A DNA stretch of 64,000 nucleotides from 2-02-FULL-48-14 sp964356195 (GCA_964356195.1 CAYHGP010000002.1:46863-110862); one strand, 5' to 3'; positions 23,633-32,497 are shown, counted from the stretch's first letter. Numbers and translations are program-made. Notes: generated by a model not told the origin, from the letters alone.

Positions 23633-24354
23633 GGCAAAGTGAGTGAATTAATGATCATTTGAACATCGGAATGATCGGGCTGATTGGTTTCGAGGTAGAG
23701 GTAACCTTCAAAATCAAAAGTGGAATAGGTTGGGTGGTCTGATCTCATATAGCCGGGGCTCGGTCCGTCGTAAGTCCCGAAACCCAGTGTGAGTTTCGCC
23801 CAAGCTTCTCCTTCTCCCTGCTCCAAGAGTAAGGTGGCCTGGTCGCTGGAATCGGTGGTGTCTGTAGCACTCCAACACCAAGGCAAGGCGAACTCAACTC
23901 CCTGCCATTCTTGGTTCGTGGAAATGGGGTACGTGGTGTCCGGTGCGGCACAGGAACCGGAAGAAATATTCACGAAGCCAAGATCTTCTTTTACTTTCTT
24001 TATGGAGTCCAAAATAAGATTCAGTTCGGAGCTTTCAAAATCCTCAACTCTAAAAATCATGTACAAAGTGCTTCCATCCTCAAGGATTTTTTCCTGTTGG
24101 GCGAGGGTGGGATCTTCCATTTCTTCGCTACTGAAAGTGAGTCTTAAAAAGGCATCGCTGTCGCCGTCTTCGAGTTGAAGATTGCTGATGTTGTCGCTTG
24201 CGGACCAGCACCAAGGCAGATCGTATTGAAGCGTTTCCCAGCTTTGCTGCGTCGAAATGGGGTAAGTGCTGTCCGGAGAACAGTCGACGGACTCCTCTCC
24301 TATTGGTATTTGGCAGGCAACTAAGAAAATGGTGAGAAGAAGTAGTTTTTTCAT
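23629..24354 (-). CDS. Lipoprotein with an internal tandem repeat
   Basis: A 241-residue secreted lipoprotein: signal MKKLLLLTIFLVAC with lipobox Cys14. Two copies of a roughly 100-residue unit follow, each starting with a Cys and a conserved core: DSTYPISTQQSWETLQYDLPW and DTTYPISTNQEWQGVEFALPW, each followed by CWSA. The function is unknown. It is placed between purL and purQ with 4-bp ATGA overlaps on both sides, so it should be translated together with two cytoplasmic purine enzymes, which makes no obvious metabolic sense. Confidence 0.82.
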   Translation of the reverse strand: MKKLLLLTIFLVACQIPIGEESVDCSPDSTYPISTQQSWETLQYDLPWCWSASDNISNLQLEDGDSDAFLRLTFSSEEMEDPTLAQQEKILEDGSTLYMIFRVEDFESSELNLILDSIKKVKEDLGFVNISSGSCAAPDTTYPISTNQEWQGVEFALPWCWSATDTTDSSDQATLLLEQGEGEAWAKLTLGFGTYDGPSPGYMRSDHPTYSTFDFEGYLYLETNQPDHSDVQMIINSLTLP

Positions 24355-26714
24355 GCATTGAGTTTGTTACGCAGTCCGTTCAGCCAGACGTCGATGACTT
24401 GGTCTTTTGGAAGCGCGAGAATTGGGACAGCGTTTTCGAAAATAGCGAAAGCGGGTTCAGATACGACGTTGCCCAAAAAGATTGGATCGAGGAAGTAGCC
24501 TTCGCAGAGGGCCAGGAAGTCGGACTCGCGATCTTCATCGACTTCGAGGACAAAGCCGCCGGTTTCGCTGAAGAGTTTTTTGTCTATGCGCAAGTCGCCC
24601 ACGGCGCGAATATCTATACTGATTCCCAGTTCGCCTTTCCCGCGGCCACCCGCCATCATTTCGGCGAGAGTCACGAGGAGTCCACCGTCGGAAATGTCGT
24701 GCGCGGAAAGAATCATGCCCAGGTCAATGGCGCTGAGGACCACGCGAAGTTCTCTTTCCACTTGTTTGAAATCCGGCTTTGGAATGTTTGCGCCCAGGTG
24801 GCCGAGCTGACGATAATATTCGCTGCCTCCGAGTTCATCTTTGCGTTCACCGATGAGGTAGAGTTTGGAATCGGCGCGTTTGACTTGCATGGTGATGGCT
24901 TTGTCGAGGTCGAGAATTCGGCCCAAAGTGCCGATGACCGGTGACGGAGCGACGCTGCCGTTTTTGGATTCGTTATAGAGAGAGACGTTTCCGGAAACCA
25001 CGGGGAGCGGGCTGCCGTCGAAAGCCAGGTGACCCACACCTTCGAGCGCTTCTTTAATACCGCGGATGCTTTCCACGAGTTCCCACATTTGCTCGGGTTT
25101 TTCCGGATTTCCGAAATTGAGACAATCGGTGACGGCCCATGGAGTTGCTCCAATGGCGGCCACGTTGCGCATTCCTTCTATGACGGCATTCACTCCGGCC
25201 CAATAGGGAGAAATTTTTCCATAACGCGGGTTGGAATCCACGGAAAGAGCGGCGCCCACTTTGTGGATTTCAGGCGCCTCTTCGCGGTTGCGGAATGGAG
25301 CCATGAGCCCGGCGTCCGCCATGCCCGGCTCGAAGACGGTTTGACCTTGAACCACTTTGTCGTAGTTTTCAAAAATGGGAAGGCGGCTGGCGATGTTTTC
25401 GCTTCCGAGGACTTTGAGGAAGATTTCTTGGAGATTGGGCTGGTGGAATTCGGGTTCAGTAAAGCTACGATTGGGGTTGGCATATTCGCGGCGGTACTGA
25501 ACCCCTTCCGTGACGGCCGAGGAGGGGGCATCGAGGAGGATTTCATCGCCGTAAGTGACCGTGTAATTTCCTTTTTTGACTTTACCGACGAGGCTGGCGC
25601 GGGCGCCCACGGAAACATTCGGAAGGTCCCATTCTTTATTGTAGTGGTCGAGGATTTGCTGCGTGAGCGAGGGGTCGCAAACCCAGCAGAGGCGCTCCTG
25701 CGTTTCGGCACAAGCAATGACGGAAGGAGGCAAGCCCGGGTAAGCGGTGTGGACTTTTTGCAGGTCGATGTCGGCGCCGAGGCCGGCCCGTTCCACTTGT
25801 TCCACGGTGGCGCACACGTTGCCGCCGGCACCCATGTCTTTAAAACTGACTTTTTTTAAATTTCCTTCGTCGCGGAGTTTGCGGAACAGCGTGTAAGTGG
25901 CTTCAAACAAATGACGTTCGAGGAAAGGATTGGGCTCTTGCACGGCACCTTTATTGGCTTCTTTGTCTTCTTCTTTAAGCTGGAGTGAAGCAAAGGCGGC
26001 GCCGCCCATTCCCGATTGATCTGTGGGTTTTCCCACAATAATAAAGTCCCAGCCTTCGGCATCCGGAGGAACGAAGGAGTGAATAATTTCATCTTCGCGA
26101 AGTGCGCCGAGGCAGACCACATTCACGAGGCAGTTATCGTTGAAGGATTCATCAAAATAAGTGTCACCGGCGAGGTTGGGAACTCCGAGAGGATTTCCGT
26201 ACCCGGCGATTCCGGAGACTACATCTCCTTCAATTTGGCGGCTTAGGGTGCGGTCGATTTGACCAAAGCGCAGCGGATCGGCAACCGCAATGGCGCGGCC
26301 TCCCATCACCACAATATCGCGGACCATACCTCCAATTCCGGTGGCGGCGCCTTCGTAAGGCACCACTTGGGAAGGGTGGTTGTGCGATTCGTGACCCATA
26401 ATCACTCCGTAACGGCGGCCGTCCTTATCCACGGCAAAATCTACAATTCCGGCGTCTTCCCCTACTCCGAGCATCACGTTTGGCGCGGCGACAGGAAGTG
26501 TGCGGAGATGAATTTTACTGGAACGGTATGAACAATGCTCGCTGCCTTGAATCCCCCAAATAATGGCTTCGGTGAGTGTGGGAGCGCGACCCAAAATGGT
26601 TTGAACTTTTCGGGCTTCCTCGAGAGTGAGACCGATTTTGTTTTCGGCAAGCACGCGCAAAACTTCCTCGTCCGCCATGGCGGCAAAGTCGAAGGTATTG
26701 GAGAGGGAAGCCAT
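24351..26714 (-). CDS. purL: Phosphoribosylformylglycinamidine synthase subunit PurL
   Basis: The ATP-dependent synthetase of purine step four, making FGAM from FGAR with ammonia from PurQ. 787 residues, the small form that works with separate PurQ and PurS. Visible are SEHCSYRSSK near residue 55, GVGEDAGIVD, the GHESHNHPSQVVPYEGAATG core near 100-120, FKDMGAGG, and in the second half CLNFGNPEKPEQMWE and SAHDISDGGLLV. The ATG at 26714 starts at MASLSNTF; 23 further upstream codons reach into the ftsE 3' end and look non-coding. It is followed by an ATGA-coupled lipoprotein and purQ. Confidence 0.95.
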   Translation of the reverse strand: MASLSNTFDFAAMADEEVLRVLAENKIGLTLEEARKVQTILGRAPTLTEAIIWGIQGSEHCSYRSSKIHLRTLPVAAPNVMLGVGEDAGIVDFAVDKDGRRYGVIMGHESHNHPSQVVPYEGAATGIGGMVRDIVVMGGRAIAVADPLRFGQIDRTLSRQIEGDVVSGIAGYGNPLGVPNLAGDTYFDESFNDNCLVNVVCLGALREDEIIHSFVPPDAEGWDFIIVGKPTDQSGMGGAAFASLQLKEEDKEANKGAVQEPNPFLERHLFEATYTLFRKLRDEGNLKKVSFKDMGAGGNVCATVEQVERAGLGADIDLQKVHTAYPGLPPSVIACAETQERLCWVCDPSLTQQILDHYNKEWDLPNVSVGARASLVGKVKKGNYTVTYGDEILLDAPSSAVTEGVQYRREYANPNRSFTEPEFHQPNLQEIFLKVLGSENIASRLPIFENYDKVVQGQTVFEPGMADAGLMAPFRNREEAPEIHKVGAALSVDSNPRYGKISPYWAGVNAVIEGMRNVAAIGATPWAVTDCLNFGNPEKPEQMWELVESIRGIKEALEGVGHLAFDGSPLPVVSGNVSLYNESKNGSVAPSPVIGTLGRILDLDKAITMQVKRADSKLYLIGERKDELGGSEYYRQLGHLGANIPKPDFKQVERELRVVLSAIDLGMILSAHDISDGGLLVTLAEMMAGGRGKGELGISIDIRAVGDLRIDKKLFSETGGFVLEVDEDRESDFLALCEGYFLDPIFLGNVVSEPAFAIFENAVPILALPKDQVIDVWLNGLRNKLNA

Positions 26715-26772
26715 CTTCTGCAATATAAGGGAGAGGCAGGGCTTTTGTAAAGTTTGAAAGTGGAATATTTGC

Positions 26773-27426
26773 TTAGTTCTCAATCACTCTTCCTTCTTCT
26801 ACCAGAATTCGTCTTTTCGGGATGCGACTTAAAAGGCCGGTGTTGTGCGTCGCAAAAATAATAGTGGCGCCTTCAATGTTCAGTTTGTGGAAAAGCTCGA
26901 CGATGCCGAGGGCGGTTTCTGGGTCGAGGTTTCCGGTGGGCTCGTCGGCGATGATGAGGCGCGGCTCGTGAATTAGGGCGCGGGCGATGGCGGCGCGCTG
27001 TTTTTCTCCCCCGGAAAGTTGGTGAGGGAAATGATGACGGGCCTGAGAAAGCCCTACTTTTTCGAGGACAGTGGGTACGCGTTCGGCTACTTGTTTTTCG
27101 GTATAGCCACAGACTTCCATGGCGAAGGCCACGTTCTCGTAAACGGTTTTTTTAGGGAGAAGTTTATAATCCTGGAATACAATTCCGAGCTTGCGGCGGT
27201 ACTCTTGCAGCGCGAGGCGGTTGAATTTGGTGACATTGTAACCGTCCACAAAAACTTCGCCGTAGGTGAGGGTGACGGCGCCAATAAGCGCGTGAATTAA
27301 AGTGGTTTTTCCGGCTCCGGAAGCGCCGGTGAGCCACACCCAATCGCCGCCTTGAATCTGTAAATTCACCGCATCCAAAACCAAGTGATCTCCGTATTTT
27401 TTCGTGGCGTTTTTGAACTCGATCAT
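26773..27426 (-). CDS. ftsE: FtsE-type ABC ATPase
   Basis: 217 residues, the length of FtsE. Walker A GASGAGKTT near 34-42, Q-loop VFQDYKLLP, signature LSGGEKQR, Walker B LIIADEPTGNLDP and switch His in FATHN are all present. FtsE pairs with the membrane protein FtsX to activate cell-wall hydrolases at division. ftsX normally follows directly, but here purL follows 58 bp later, so the partner is elsewhere or this is a related ABC ATPase. It is divergent from the SLH-domain gene with 20 bp between starts. Confidence 0.85.
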   Translation of the reverse strand: MIEFKNATKKYGDHLVLDAVNLQIQGGDWVWLTGASGAGKTTLIHALIGAVTLTYGEVFVDGYNVTKFNRLALQEYRRKLGIVFQDYKLLPKKTVYENVAFAMEVCGYTEKQVAERVPTVLEKVGLSQARHHFPHQLSGGEKQRAAIARALIHEPRLIIADEPTGNLDPETALGIVELFHKLNIEGATIIFATHNTGLLSRIPKRRILVEEGRVIEN

Positions 27427-27446
27427 AGACGTAGTATACTTTCTTT

Positions 27447-29126
27447 ATGAGAATTTCCAAGATTCTATCCGGCACCTTTGTTTCTGTTTTTTTCGGGCTG
27501 GTCTTTTGCGCCGCGGCGAGTGCGGCCGAAGACGTGAGTGCGACCGATCTCCAAGCGGCAGCGGGAATTATAGTTCCCGGCGGGGAAAGCCTTGGAAGTC
27601 TGGAGGGATACAGTTCCTTTCACTTGAGTAAAAAATCATCCGTCACGGGAGGAATTTCGGTTACCTATGAATCCTACCTTTCCGATGATCCTTGGCTCAC
27701 GGAGGAGTTGCCGCATCTGCAGTTATTAGTTTTTTCCTACAACTCTCAAGATGCGGCGCAACAAGCACTCGCTAGCTTAGCTGGTGGGACCGGTAACGGG
27801 AAAACGGTGCTCGATCAAGATGCTCGTCATCTTTTTTATGAGAGCGACGGGGGCAGCGACGTGGACAGTTTTGCCACCATTGATGCGGAATACAAGTCTT
27901 ACCACTATCTCCACACGAATGGGAATTTGCTGTTTCAGGCGAGCATTTACAGGACCAACGGGCTATTGAATGAAGAAAATCTCAAAACTTATACCGAAGC
28001 GGTGGAAGATGCGGAGGGCGTGAAGGCGATTTTGTCGGATGCGGTGGAACGTACAAAGGCTGTACTGGGGGCATTGTTCCCTCCCACGGGTGCGGATTAT
28101 GTTTTGAACTCGGAGTCCTATTCGTTTGATTTAAATACATTTTATTCTTTGCCGAATCACGGGACGGTTTCGATGGAAGTGTACATTGGGGAGCCGAGTG
28201 GAGCCGTGGGAACTTTGCTGGATTCCGCGGGGCTGGGCGTTGCGGAGGACGGGGATTTGTACCTTTACGTCAACGAGAACGGACACCTTCTAGCGGGAAT
28301 TTATGCCCCTGATTTTGATGCGGACTGCGAGCAAAAATCGGGATGGTATCAAGTTGAAAGTACAGAGTCGCTTTCCTCTTACGAGTGGAATGAAGTGGCC
28401 CTGCATTTTGGAGTTGGAGGTTTCGGAATCGAAGTGAACGGAGAAGACAGCGGCACTTGTAGCGTCTCGCAGCCCCGTGTGAGCGGGCCTCTTTATTTAG
28501 GTGATTTTTCCGGTGACAAATTGGATGAAAGTATGATCGGCTACGTGAATACCGTGGAGGCCGATGTGAGTCGTACGGATTCCGGACAAGTATGGGACCA
28601 AGTGCTTAGCGATCAGCTGTTTCTGGATTTGGCCGTTACCGATCCTGATGTGCGTGTTTTCGAGTTTCTGAAAGAGGCCGGAGTTTTTCTTGGAAGCGAC
28701 GGAATGCTGTACCCCGATCAAATTTTGAACCGCGCGGAGATGGTGAAAATTTTATTGAAGGCGTTTGAGAAGGATCGCGAGGTGGAGGGTTCGCTTCCAT
28801 TTTATGATGTGCCTTCCGATGCGTGGTATGGGAAATATTTATTAGCGGCGTTCGACATCGGCATGATTCAGGGGCATGAGGATGGAAGTTTTTTGCCGGG
28901 GCACTCCATCAATCGTGCGGAATTTTTTACGATGTTGAATCGGCTTAAGGGCTCTGAATATGTGGATTACGGTGGCGAATTTTTGGATGTGGATGAGGAC
29001 GATTGGTTTATGCCGGGAGCGGTCTATGCGCGATCCTCGGGATTGCTGAGTGATTTGTTATTCTATCCTGCTGAAAGCTTAAGTCGACGTGACGCCGCAC
29101 AATATCTTTACCAAGTTTTGAAATGA
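27447..29126 (+). CDS. Secreted S-layer-homology (SLH) domain protein
   Basis: 559 residues with a signal peptide (about 1-25, LVFCAAASAAE). The middle (about 225-400) resembles a concanavalin/LamG-like sandwich (VSMEVYIGEPS, WNEVALHFGVGGFGIEVNGE). The last 160 residues hold about three SLH motifs (FEFLKEAGVFLGSDG, DVPSDAWYGKYLLAAFDIGMIQG, DVDEDDWFMPGAVYARSSGLL), which usually bind secondary cell-wall polymers. TTGAAC-N16-TATACT places the -10 only 6 bp before the ATG, implying a leaderless mRNA. It overlaps the Xer recombinase gene by ATGA. Confidence 0.86.
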   Translation: MRISKILSGTFVSVFFGLVFCAAASAAEDVSATDLQAAAGIIVPGGESLGSLEGYSSFHLSKKSSVTGGISVTYESYLSDDPWLTEELPHLQLLVFSYNSQDAAQQALASLAGGTGNGKTVLDQDARHLFYESDGGSDVDSFATIDAEYKSYHYLHTNGNLLFQASIYRTNGLLNEENLKTYTEAVEDAEGVKAILSDAVERTKAVLGALFPPTGADYVLNSESYSFDLNTFYSLPNHGTVSMEVYIGEPSGAVGTLLDSAGLGVAEDGDLYLYVNENGHLLAGIYAPDFDADCEQKSGWYQVESTESLSSYEWNEVALHFGVGGFGIEVNGEDSGTCSVSQPRVSGPLYLGDFSGDKLDESMIGYVNTVEADVSRTDSGQVWDQVLSDQLFLDLAVTDPDVRVFEFLKEAGVFLGSDGMLYPDQILNRAEMVKILLKAFEKDREVEGSLPFYDVPSDAWYGKYLLAAFDIGMIQGHEDGSFLPGHSINRAEFFTMLNRLKGSEYVDYGGEFLDVDEDDWFMPGAVYARSSGLLSDLLFYPAESLSRRDAAQYLYQVLK

Positions 29127-30046
29127 GTGAAGTCACCGAACTCCAACGCTGGATCACGCGCTTTCTCGAGCACCTGGAAGTCGGGAAAAACAAGTCGCTG
29201 AAAACGATAGAAAATTATCATCATTATTTACAAAGATTTGTGGAGTTTTACGGCACGCGCGGACTTGGCGAAATGAATTTAGACGACGTGCATGGCTACC
29301 AAGTTTTCTTGAATCGTTACGTGGATAGACGGGAACACGGCTTGGGCGTGAAAACGCAGAATTATCATCTCATCGCGCTGCGGGCATTTTTGAAATATTT
29401 GGTACGGCAGGACGTGCCGACCTTGGCGCCGGAAAAAATCGATCTTAAAAAAATTCCCGAACGCATTGTGGATTTTTTGACGCGCGAGGAAATGGAACGA
29501 TTGTTTTCAGTGATTGATTTGGGGAAGCGCGGTGGGCCTCGCGATCGGGCTATGCTGGAAACTTTATACTCCACGGGGCTGCGTGTTTCGGAGTTGGTTG
29601 GGCTTAATCGGAGTCAGGTGGATTTGGTACGAAGGGAGTTTACTGTGCGTGGAAAAGGGAAGAAACCGCGGATTGTGTTTTTGTCGGAACGTTGTGTGAA
29701 GTGGATGAGTTTGTATTTGAGTGAGCGAGCGGACAATTGGGAACCTTTTTTTATTAGCTTTGGGCGGAATCGGGAGGATGAGGGGCTTGGTTTGGGGGAA
29801 AAACGACGTTTGACGGCGTACTCGGTGGAGGCGATGGTGCGGCAGGCGGCCAGGCTGGCTGGTTTGGGGAAGAAGGTGACTCCTCACGTTTTGCGTCATT
29901 CTTTCGCCACAGATTTATTACACAACGGCGCGGACATTCGTTCGGTTCAGGAGATGTTGGGGCACTCTTCAATCACCACGACGCAGATTTATACGCATTC
30001 GACGAATGAGCGTCTGCGGGAGGTGCATGAGAAGTTTCATAAGTGA
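29123..30046 (+). CDS. Tyrosine recombinase, XerC/XerD type
   Basis: 307 residues, the size of Xer proteins that resolve chromosome dimers. The N-terminal SAM-like domain (about 1-100) is followed by the catalytic domain with Arg in YSTGLRVSELVGL, Lys in RGKGKKPRIV, HVLRHSFAT, GHSS and nucleophile Tyr in TTTQIYTHS. All six catalytic positions are present. It is translationally coupled to the SLH gene, an odd partner. A dif site would be expected near the replication terminus; none was recognised here. A mobile-element integrase is less likely given the Xer-like length and lack of phage genes. Confidence 0.9.
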   Translation: MSEVTELQRWITRFLEHLEVGKNKSLKTIENYHHYLQRFVEFYGTRGLGEMNLDDVHGYQVFLNRYVDRREHGLGVKTQNYHLIALRAFLKYLVRQDVPTLAPEKIDLKKIPERIVDFLTREEMERLFSVIDLGKRGGPRDRAMLETLYSTGLRVSELVGLNRSQVDLVRREFTVRGKGKKPRIVFLSERCVKWMSLYLSERADNWEPFFISFGRNREDEGLGLGEKRRLTAYSVEAMVRQAARLAGLGKKVTPHVLRHSFATDLLHNGADIRSVQEMLGHSSITTTQIYTHSTNERLREVHEKFHK

Positions 30047-30055
30047 TTTCAGGTC

Positions 30056-30301
30056 TTAGTCGCGAGCGCTCCGGAGGATGGTCAGATGAGGAGAGCCCGG
30101 TAGAGTTAGACACGCTTCAAGTTCGTCGTGGACAATCCCCCTCTTGGTAAAGAGCGGGTCTCTGACGCCCTCGGGCCTTTTCCCTCTGCCAAAGCAGAGC
30201 AGGTTTTTCTCTCCGTCTAGCGCTCTGAGGAAAGCATAGTCAGGTGCTGGGCTGACTCGTTGGAGGGATTCTTCAGTTTTGTCTTCTTCAGTTCGGGCCA
30301 T
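30056..30301 (-). CDS. Hypothetical protein, 81 aa
   Basis: A small protein with no recognisable domain (MARTEEDKTEESLQRV; middle with many Gly, Arg, Lys). Support comes from a good minus-strand promoter 29 bp upstream (TGGACA-N16-TAGAAT) and from its position divergent from the HNH gene. The palindromic operator of that gene lies just upstream of its -35, so both directions could be controlled together. Confidence 0.5.
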   Translation of the reverse strand: MARTEEDKTEESLQRVSPAPDYAFLRALDGEKNLLCFGRGKRPEGVRDPLFTKRGIVHDELEACLTLPGSPHLTILRSARD

Positions 30302-30329
30302 ATTTTATGTTATCGGCTATCGGGACGGC

Positions 30330-30357
30330 ATTCTAACAGAAACTATTCCTTTGTCCA
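30330..30357 (-). promoter_or_regulatory. Promoter of the 81-aa gene
   Basis: On the minus strand, TGGACA (30357-30352) and TAGAAT (30335-30330) are 16 bp apart, and the ATG is 29 bp further. The SOS-like palindrome (30365-30382) begins 7 bp upstream of this -35. Confidence 0.55.
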
Positions 30358-30364
30358 GCTGAAT

Positions 30365-30394
30365 GGTGAGCGCACACTCACCTTTTGTGATAAT
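30365..30394 (+). promoter_or_regulatory. Operator and promoter of the HNH-dGTPase operon
   Basis: GGTGAGCGCACACTCACC (30365-30382) differs from the recA operator at only two central positions and keeps both GGTGAG/CTCACC arms. An extended -10, TGTGATAAT (GATAAT at 30389-30394), follows 6 bp later, so the operator covers the -35 region. The start codon is 22 bp downstream. Confidence 0.7.
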
Positions 30395-30416
30395 ATCAGG
30401 TTACTTCACTGCAATT

Positions 30417-31421
30417 ATGGTCTCTTTAGAAACTCTGTCCGATAAAGATTTGTATGCTCGTTGCCAGGAATACGGTCTGAATGCACGTGTGTGGCGACGA
30501 CGATTTGCGGGTTTGCTGCCCGAAGTGCTGCGGCGCGATTTGCATCGTAAGCGTGGACATGGATCCATTTATGAATTTGCCTTCAAACTGGCCGGGATGA
30601 GTAGCGCCAGTGTGGACAAGATTTTGCATCTGGCTTCGACATTGGCGGACAAGCCTATTTTGCTGGAACAGTTGGAATCGGGGGCGCAGGGGTGGTCTAA
30701 AATTGAAAAGGTGGCGTTTATTGCGACGCCCGAAACGGACAAAGACTGGGCGGAGAAGGTGGAGAGGATGGGCACATATGCACTGGAGGCTTTCGTGCAA
30801 GAGAAGAGGAAACTTAGTTCTATGGCGTTTACAGAAAATGGAAATGTTGACGCGCAAACTCATATGAGTGACCCAAACAACAAATTCCGAGTCGAGCAAT
30901 GGGGCTCGATGAGCTTCCCTGTTTCTCCTGACATTGAAAAACAGTTGCGGCTCCTTAAGTATCAGCTCGAAAAGGAACGTGGTGTTACGCTTACCTACAA
31001 TGAAGTGATGCAAGCCCTCATCAAAGGTGGAGTCAAACAGGAGGCGCAAGTCGTGATTCAAGTCTGTCCCGAGTGCGCGGCGCGGAAAGCAGAGCAAGTG
31101 ACGAGTCGTGCAATTCCTGTCGATGTGCGGCGCGTGATTCAGGCAACTTACCACGGTTACTGTGCGTTCCCAACTTGCGACAAACCGGGTACTTCTCTTC
31201 ATCACACTAAACGATTTTCTTTGGACCGGCGGCACGACCCCAATAGCATTGTTCCTCTTTGCAAAAATCACGAAAGGTTGGTGCACTCCGGACTTGTGGA
31301 AAACGAAGAAGACTCCCCTCGTCAGTGGCGCTTGCTCGATCGGCCGAATCCTTCTCATCCTAAATTCAAAATTGATGAAGCCGTGCATGAATTCCGTAAA
31401 GAATCTATACTAAGCCCATGA
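30417..31421 (+). CDS. HNH endonuclease-domain protein
   Basis: 334 residues. The N-terminal two thirds are helical and unassigned (RVWRRRFAGLLPEVLRRDLH; FPVSPDIEKQLRLLKYQLEK). A CPEC pair near 222 precedes the C-terminal HNH/zinc module: YCAFPTCDKPGTSLHHTKRF, then NSIVPLCKNHERLVHSG, with paired Cys ligands and the catalytic His. The frame is open 18 codons further upstream, but that would translate the operator, so the ATG after the -10 is chosen. It overlaps dgt by ATGA. A DNA repair or DNA-degrading role under damage control is inferred from the recA-like operator, not shown. Confidence 0.8.
   Translation: MVSLETLSDKDLYARCQEYGLNARVWRRRFAGLLPEVLRRDLHRKRGHGSIYEFAFKLAGMSSASVDKILHLASTLADKPILLEQLESGAQGWSKIEKVAFIATPETDKDWAEKVERMGTYALEAFVQEKRKLSSMAFTENGNVDAQTHMSDPNNKFRVEQWGSMSFPVSPDIEKQLRLLKYQLEKERGVTLTYNEVMQALIKGGVKQEAQVVIQVCPECAARKAEQVTSRAIPVDVRRVIQATYHGYCAFPTCDKPGTSLHHTKRFSLDRRHDPNSIVPLCKNHERLVHSGLVENEEDSPRQWRLLDRPNPSHPKFKIDEAVHEFRKESILSP
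30858..30869. promoter_or_regulatory. Palindrome ACTCATATGAGT (copy 3, inside HNH gene)
   Basis: A third copy of the 12-bp palindrome seen at 6624 and 15703, here within coding sequence of the HNH gene. It could be coincidental or an intragenic binding or methylation site. Confidence 0.3.
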
Positions 31422-32497
31422 TCAACACCACCCTCCAACTCGCTGAGAACGAAGCACTCGTGCTGCAACCCTATGCGGTGCTGAGTAAAAATTCGCGAGG
31501 GCGAAAATACAAGGAACCCCTCGACCCACAACGTCTTCCCTTTCAAAAAGACCGCGATCGAATCATTCACTGTCGTGCCTTTCGTCGCCTCAAAGAAAAA
31601 ACTCAAGTCTTCGTTCCCCACTACGGTGACCATTACCGCAACCGGCTTTCACACTCCCTTGAGGTCGCTCAGGTTTCCCGCGATTTGGCTCGCACTCTTG
31701 GCCTCAACGAAGACCTTGCCGAAGCCATTGCTTTGGCACACGACCTTGGCCACACACCTTTCGGACACGCCGGGGAATTTGCGCTCGATGAGTGCTTGAG
31801 ACCTTACGGCCTGTCCTTTGAACACAACGAACAAAGCCGCCGTATCGTGGAGGAACTCGAGGAGGTCTACCCACATTTTCCGGGGCTCAACCTCAGCATT
31901 GAAGTGATTGAGGGTCTTATGAAGCATCAAACGTCTTGGGACAATCCTAAAGGTGCGGAAGCGGTGCGGCCTTCGCTGGAGGCGCAAGTGGTGAACTTTG
32001 GGGATGAGATTGCGTATCAAAATCATGACACTGACGATGGTCTGCGCAGTGGGCTTTTTACAGAAAAAGATTTGGGCAAGCTACGCTTATGGAAATGGGC
32101 CTGCGAATCTTCACTCAAAAGTGACGGAAAGATTGTGGATGAGAAAATCCGCATTGCGAGGCGCGTGAGTAAAATGATCGGGACTATGATTTGGGACATT
32201 GCAGAGGAAACCAGTCGGCGTTTGCAACGGAATAAAATCAAAAATCTGAACGACGTGTATGCGTGTAAAGAAAGCTTGGTTGGATTCTCTGAAGAGATGG
32301 CGGAAGCCAACAAAGAGCTCAAAGAGTTTTTGATGGCGCGACTCTATTTCACTCCGGAGGTAGTGGCACATTCCGAATACGGTCAAAAAATTATTCGGGA
32401 AATATTTGCGGAAAGAATTAAACACGAGGAACCGGGAATGGTCAGGGATTACTTGGCGGGGATGACGGACCGATTTGCGGAACTCCAGGTAGCTTAG
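31418..32497 (+). CDS. dgt: Deoxyguanosinetriphosphate triphosphohydrolase-like protein
   Basis: An HD-domain enzyme hydrolysing dNTPs to nucleoside and triphosphate. 359 residues. The metal ligands are visible: His in RLSHSLEVAQ, HD in ALAHDLGHTPFGHAGE, and Asp in VNFGDEIAYQNHDTDDGL. The N-terminal RIIHCRAFRRLKEKTQVF is typical of the dGTPase family. It is ATGA-coupled to the HNH gene and so placed under the recA-like operator. dNTP hydrolysis combined with a nuclease would fit either DNA damage response or phage restriction; both are inferences. It converges with the PrsW gene with a 56-bp overlap. Confidence 0.93.
   Translation: MINTTLQLAENEALVLQPYAVLSKNSRGRKYKEPLDPQRLPFQKDRDRIIHCRAFRRLKEKTQVFVPHYGDHYRNRLSHSLEVAQVSRDLARTLGLNEDLAEAIALAHDLGHTPFGHAGEFALDECLRPYGLSFEHNEQSRRIVEELEEVYPHFPGLNLSIEVIEGLMKHQTSWDNPKGAEAVRPSLEAQVVNFGDEIAYQNHDTDDGLRSGLFTEKDLGKLRLWKWACESSLKSDGKIVDEKIRIARRVSKMIGTMIWDIAEETSRRLQRNKIKNLNDVYACKESLVGFSEEMAEANKELKEFLMARLYFTPEVVAHSEYGQKIIREIFAERIKHEEPGMVRDYLAGMTDRFAELQVA

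Noticed and set aside
22745..23662. Long plus-strand frame (305 codons) opposite purQ
   Set aside because: It is a shadow frame; purQ has intact catalytic residues and operon coupling on the other strand.
29123..30046. Integrase of a mobile element
   Set aside because: Length and motifs fit XerC/D, it is coupled to a surface-protein gene, and there are no phage or transposon genes or attachment repeats nearby.
30426..31388. Long minus-strand frame (320 codons) opposite the HNH gene
   Set aside because: The composition is Phe/Arg/His-rich shadow type; the HNH frame has promoter, motifs and ATGA coupling.
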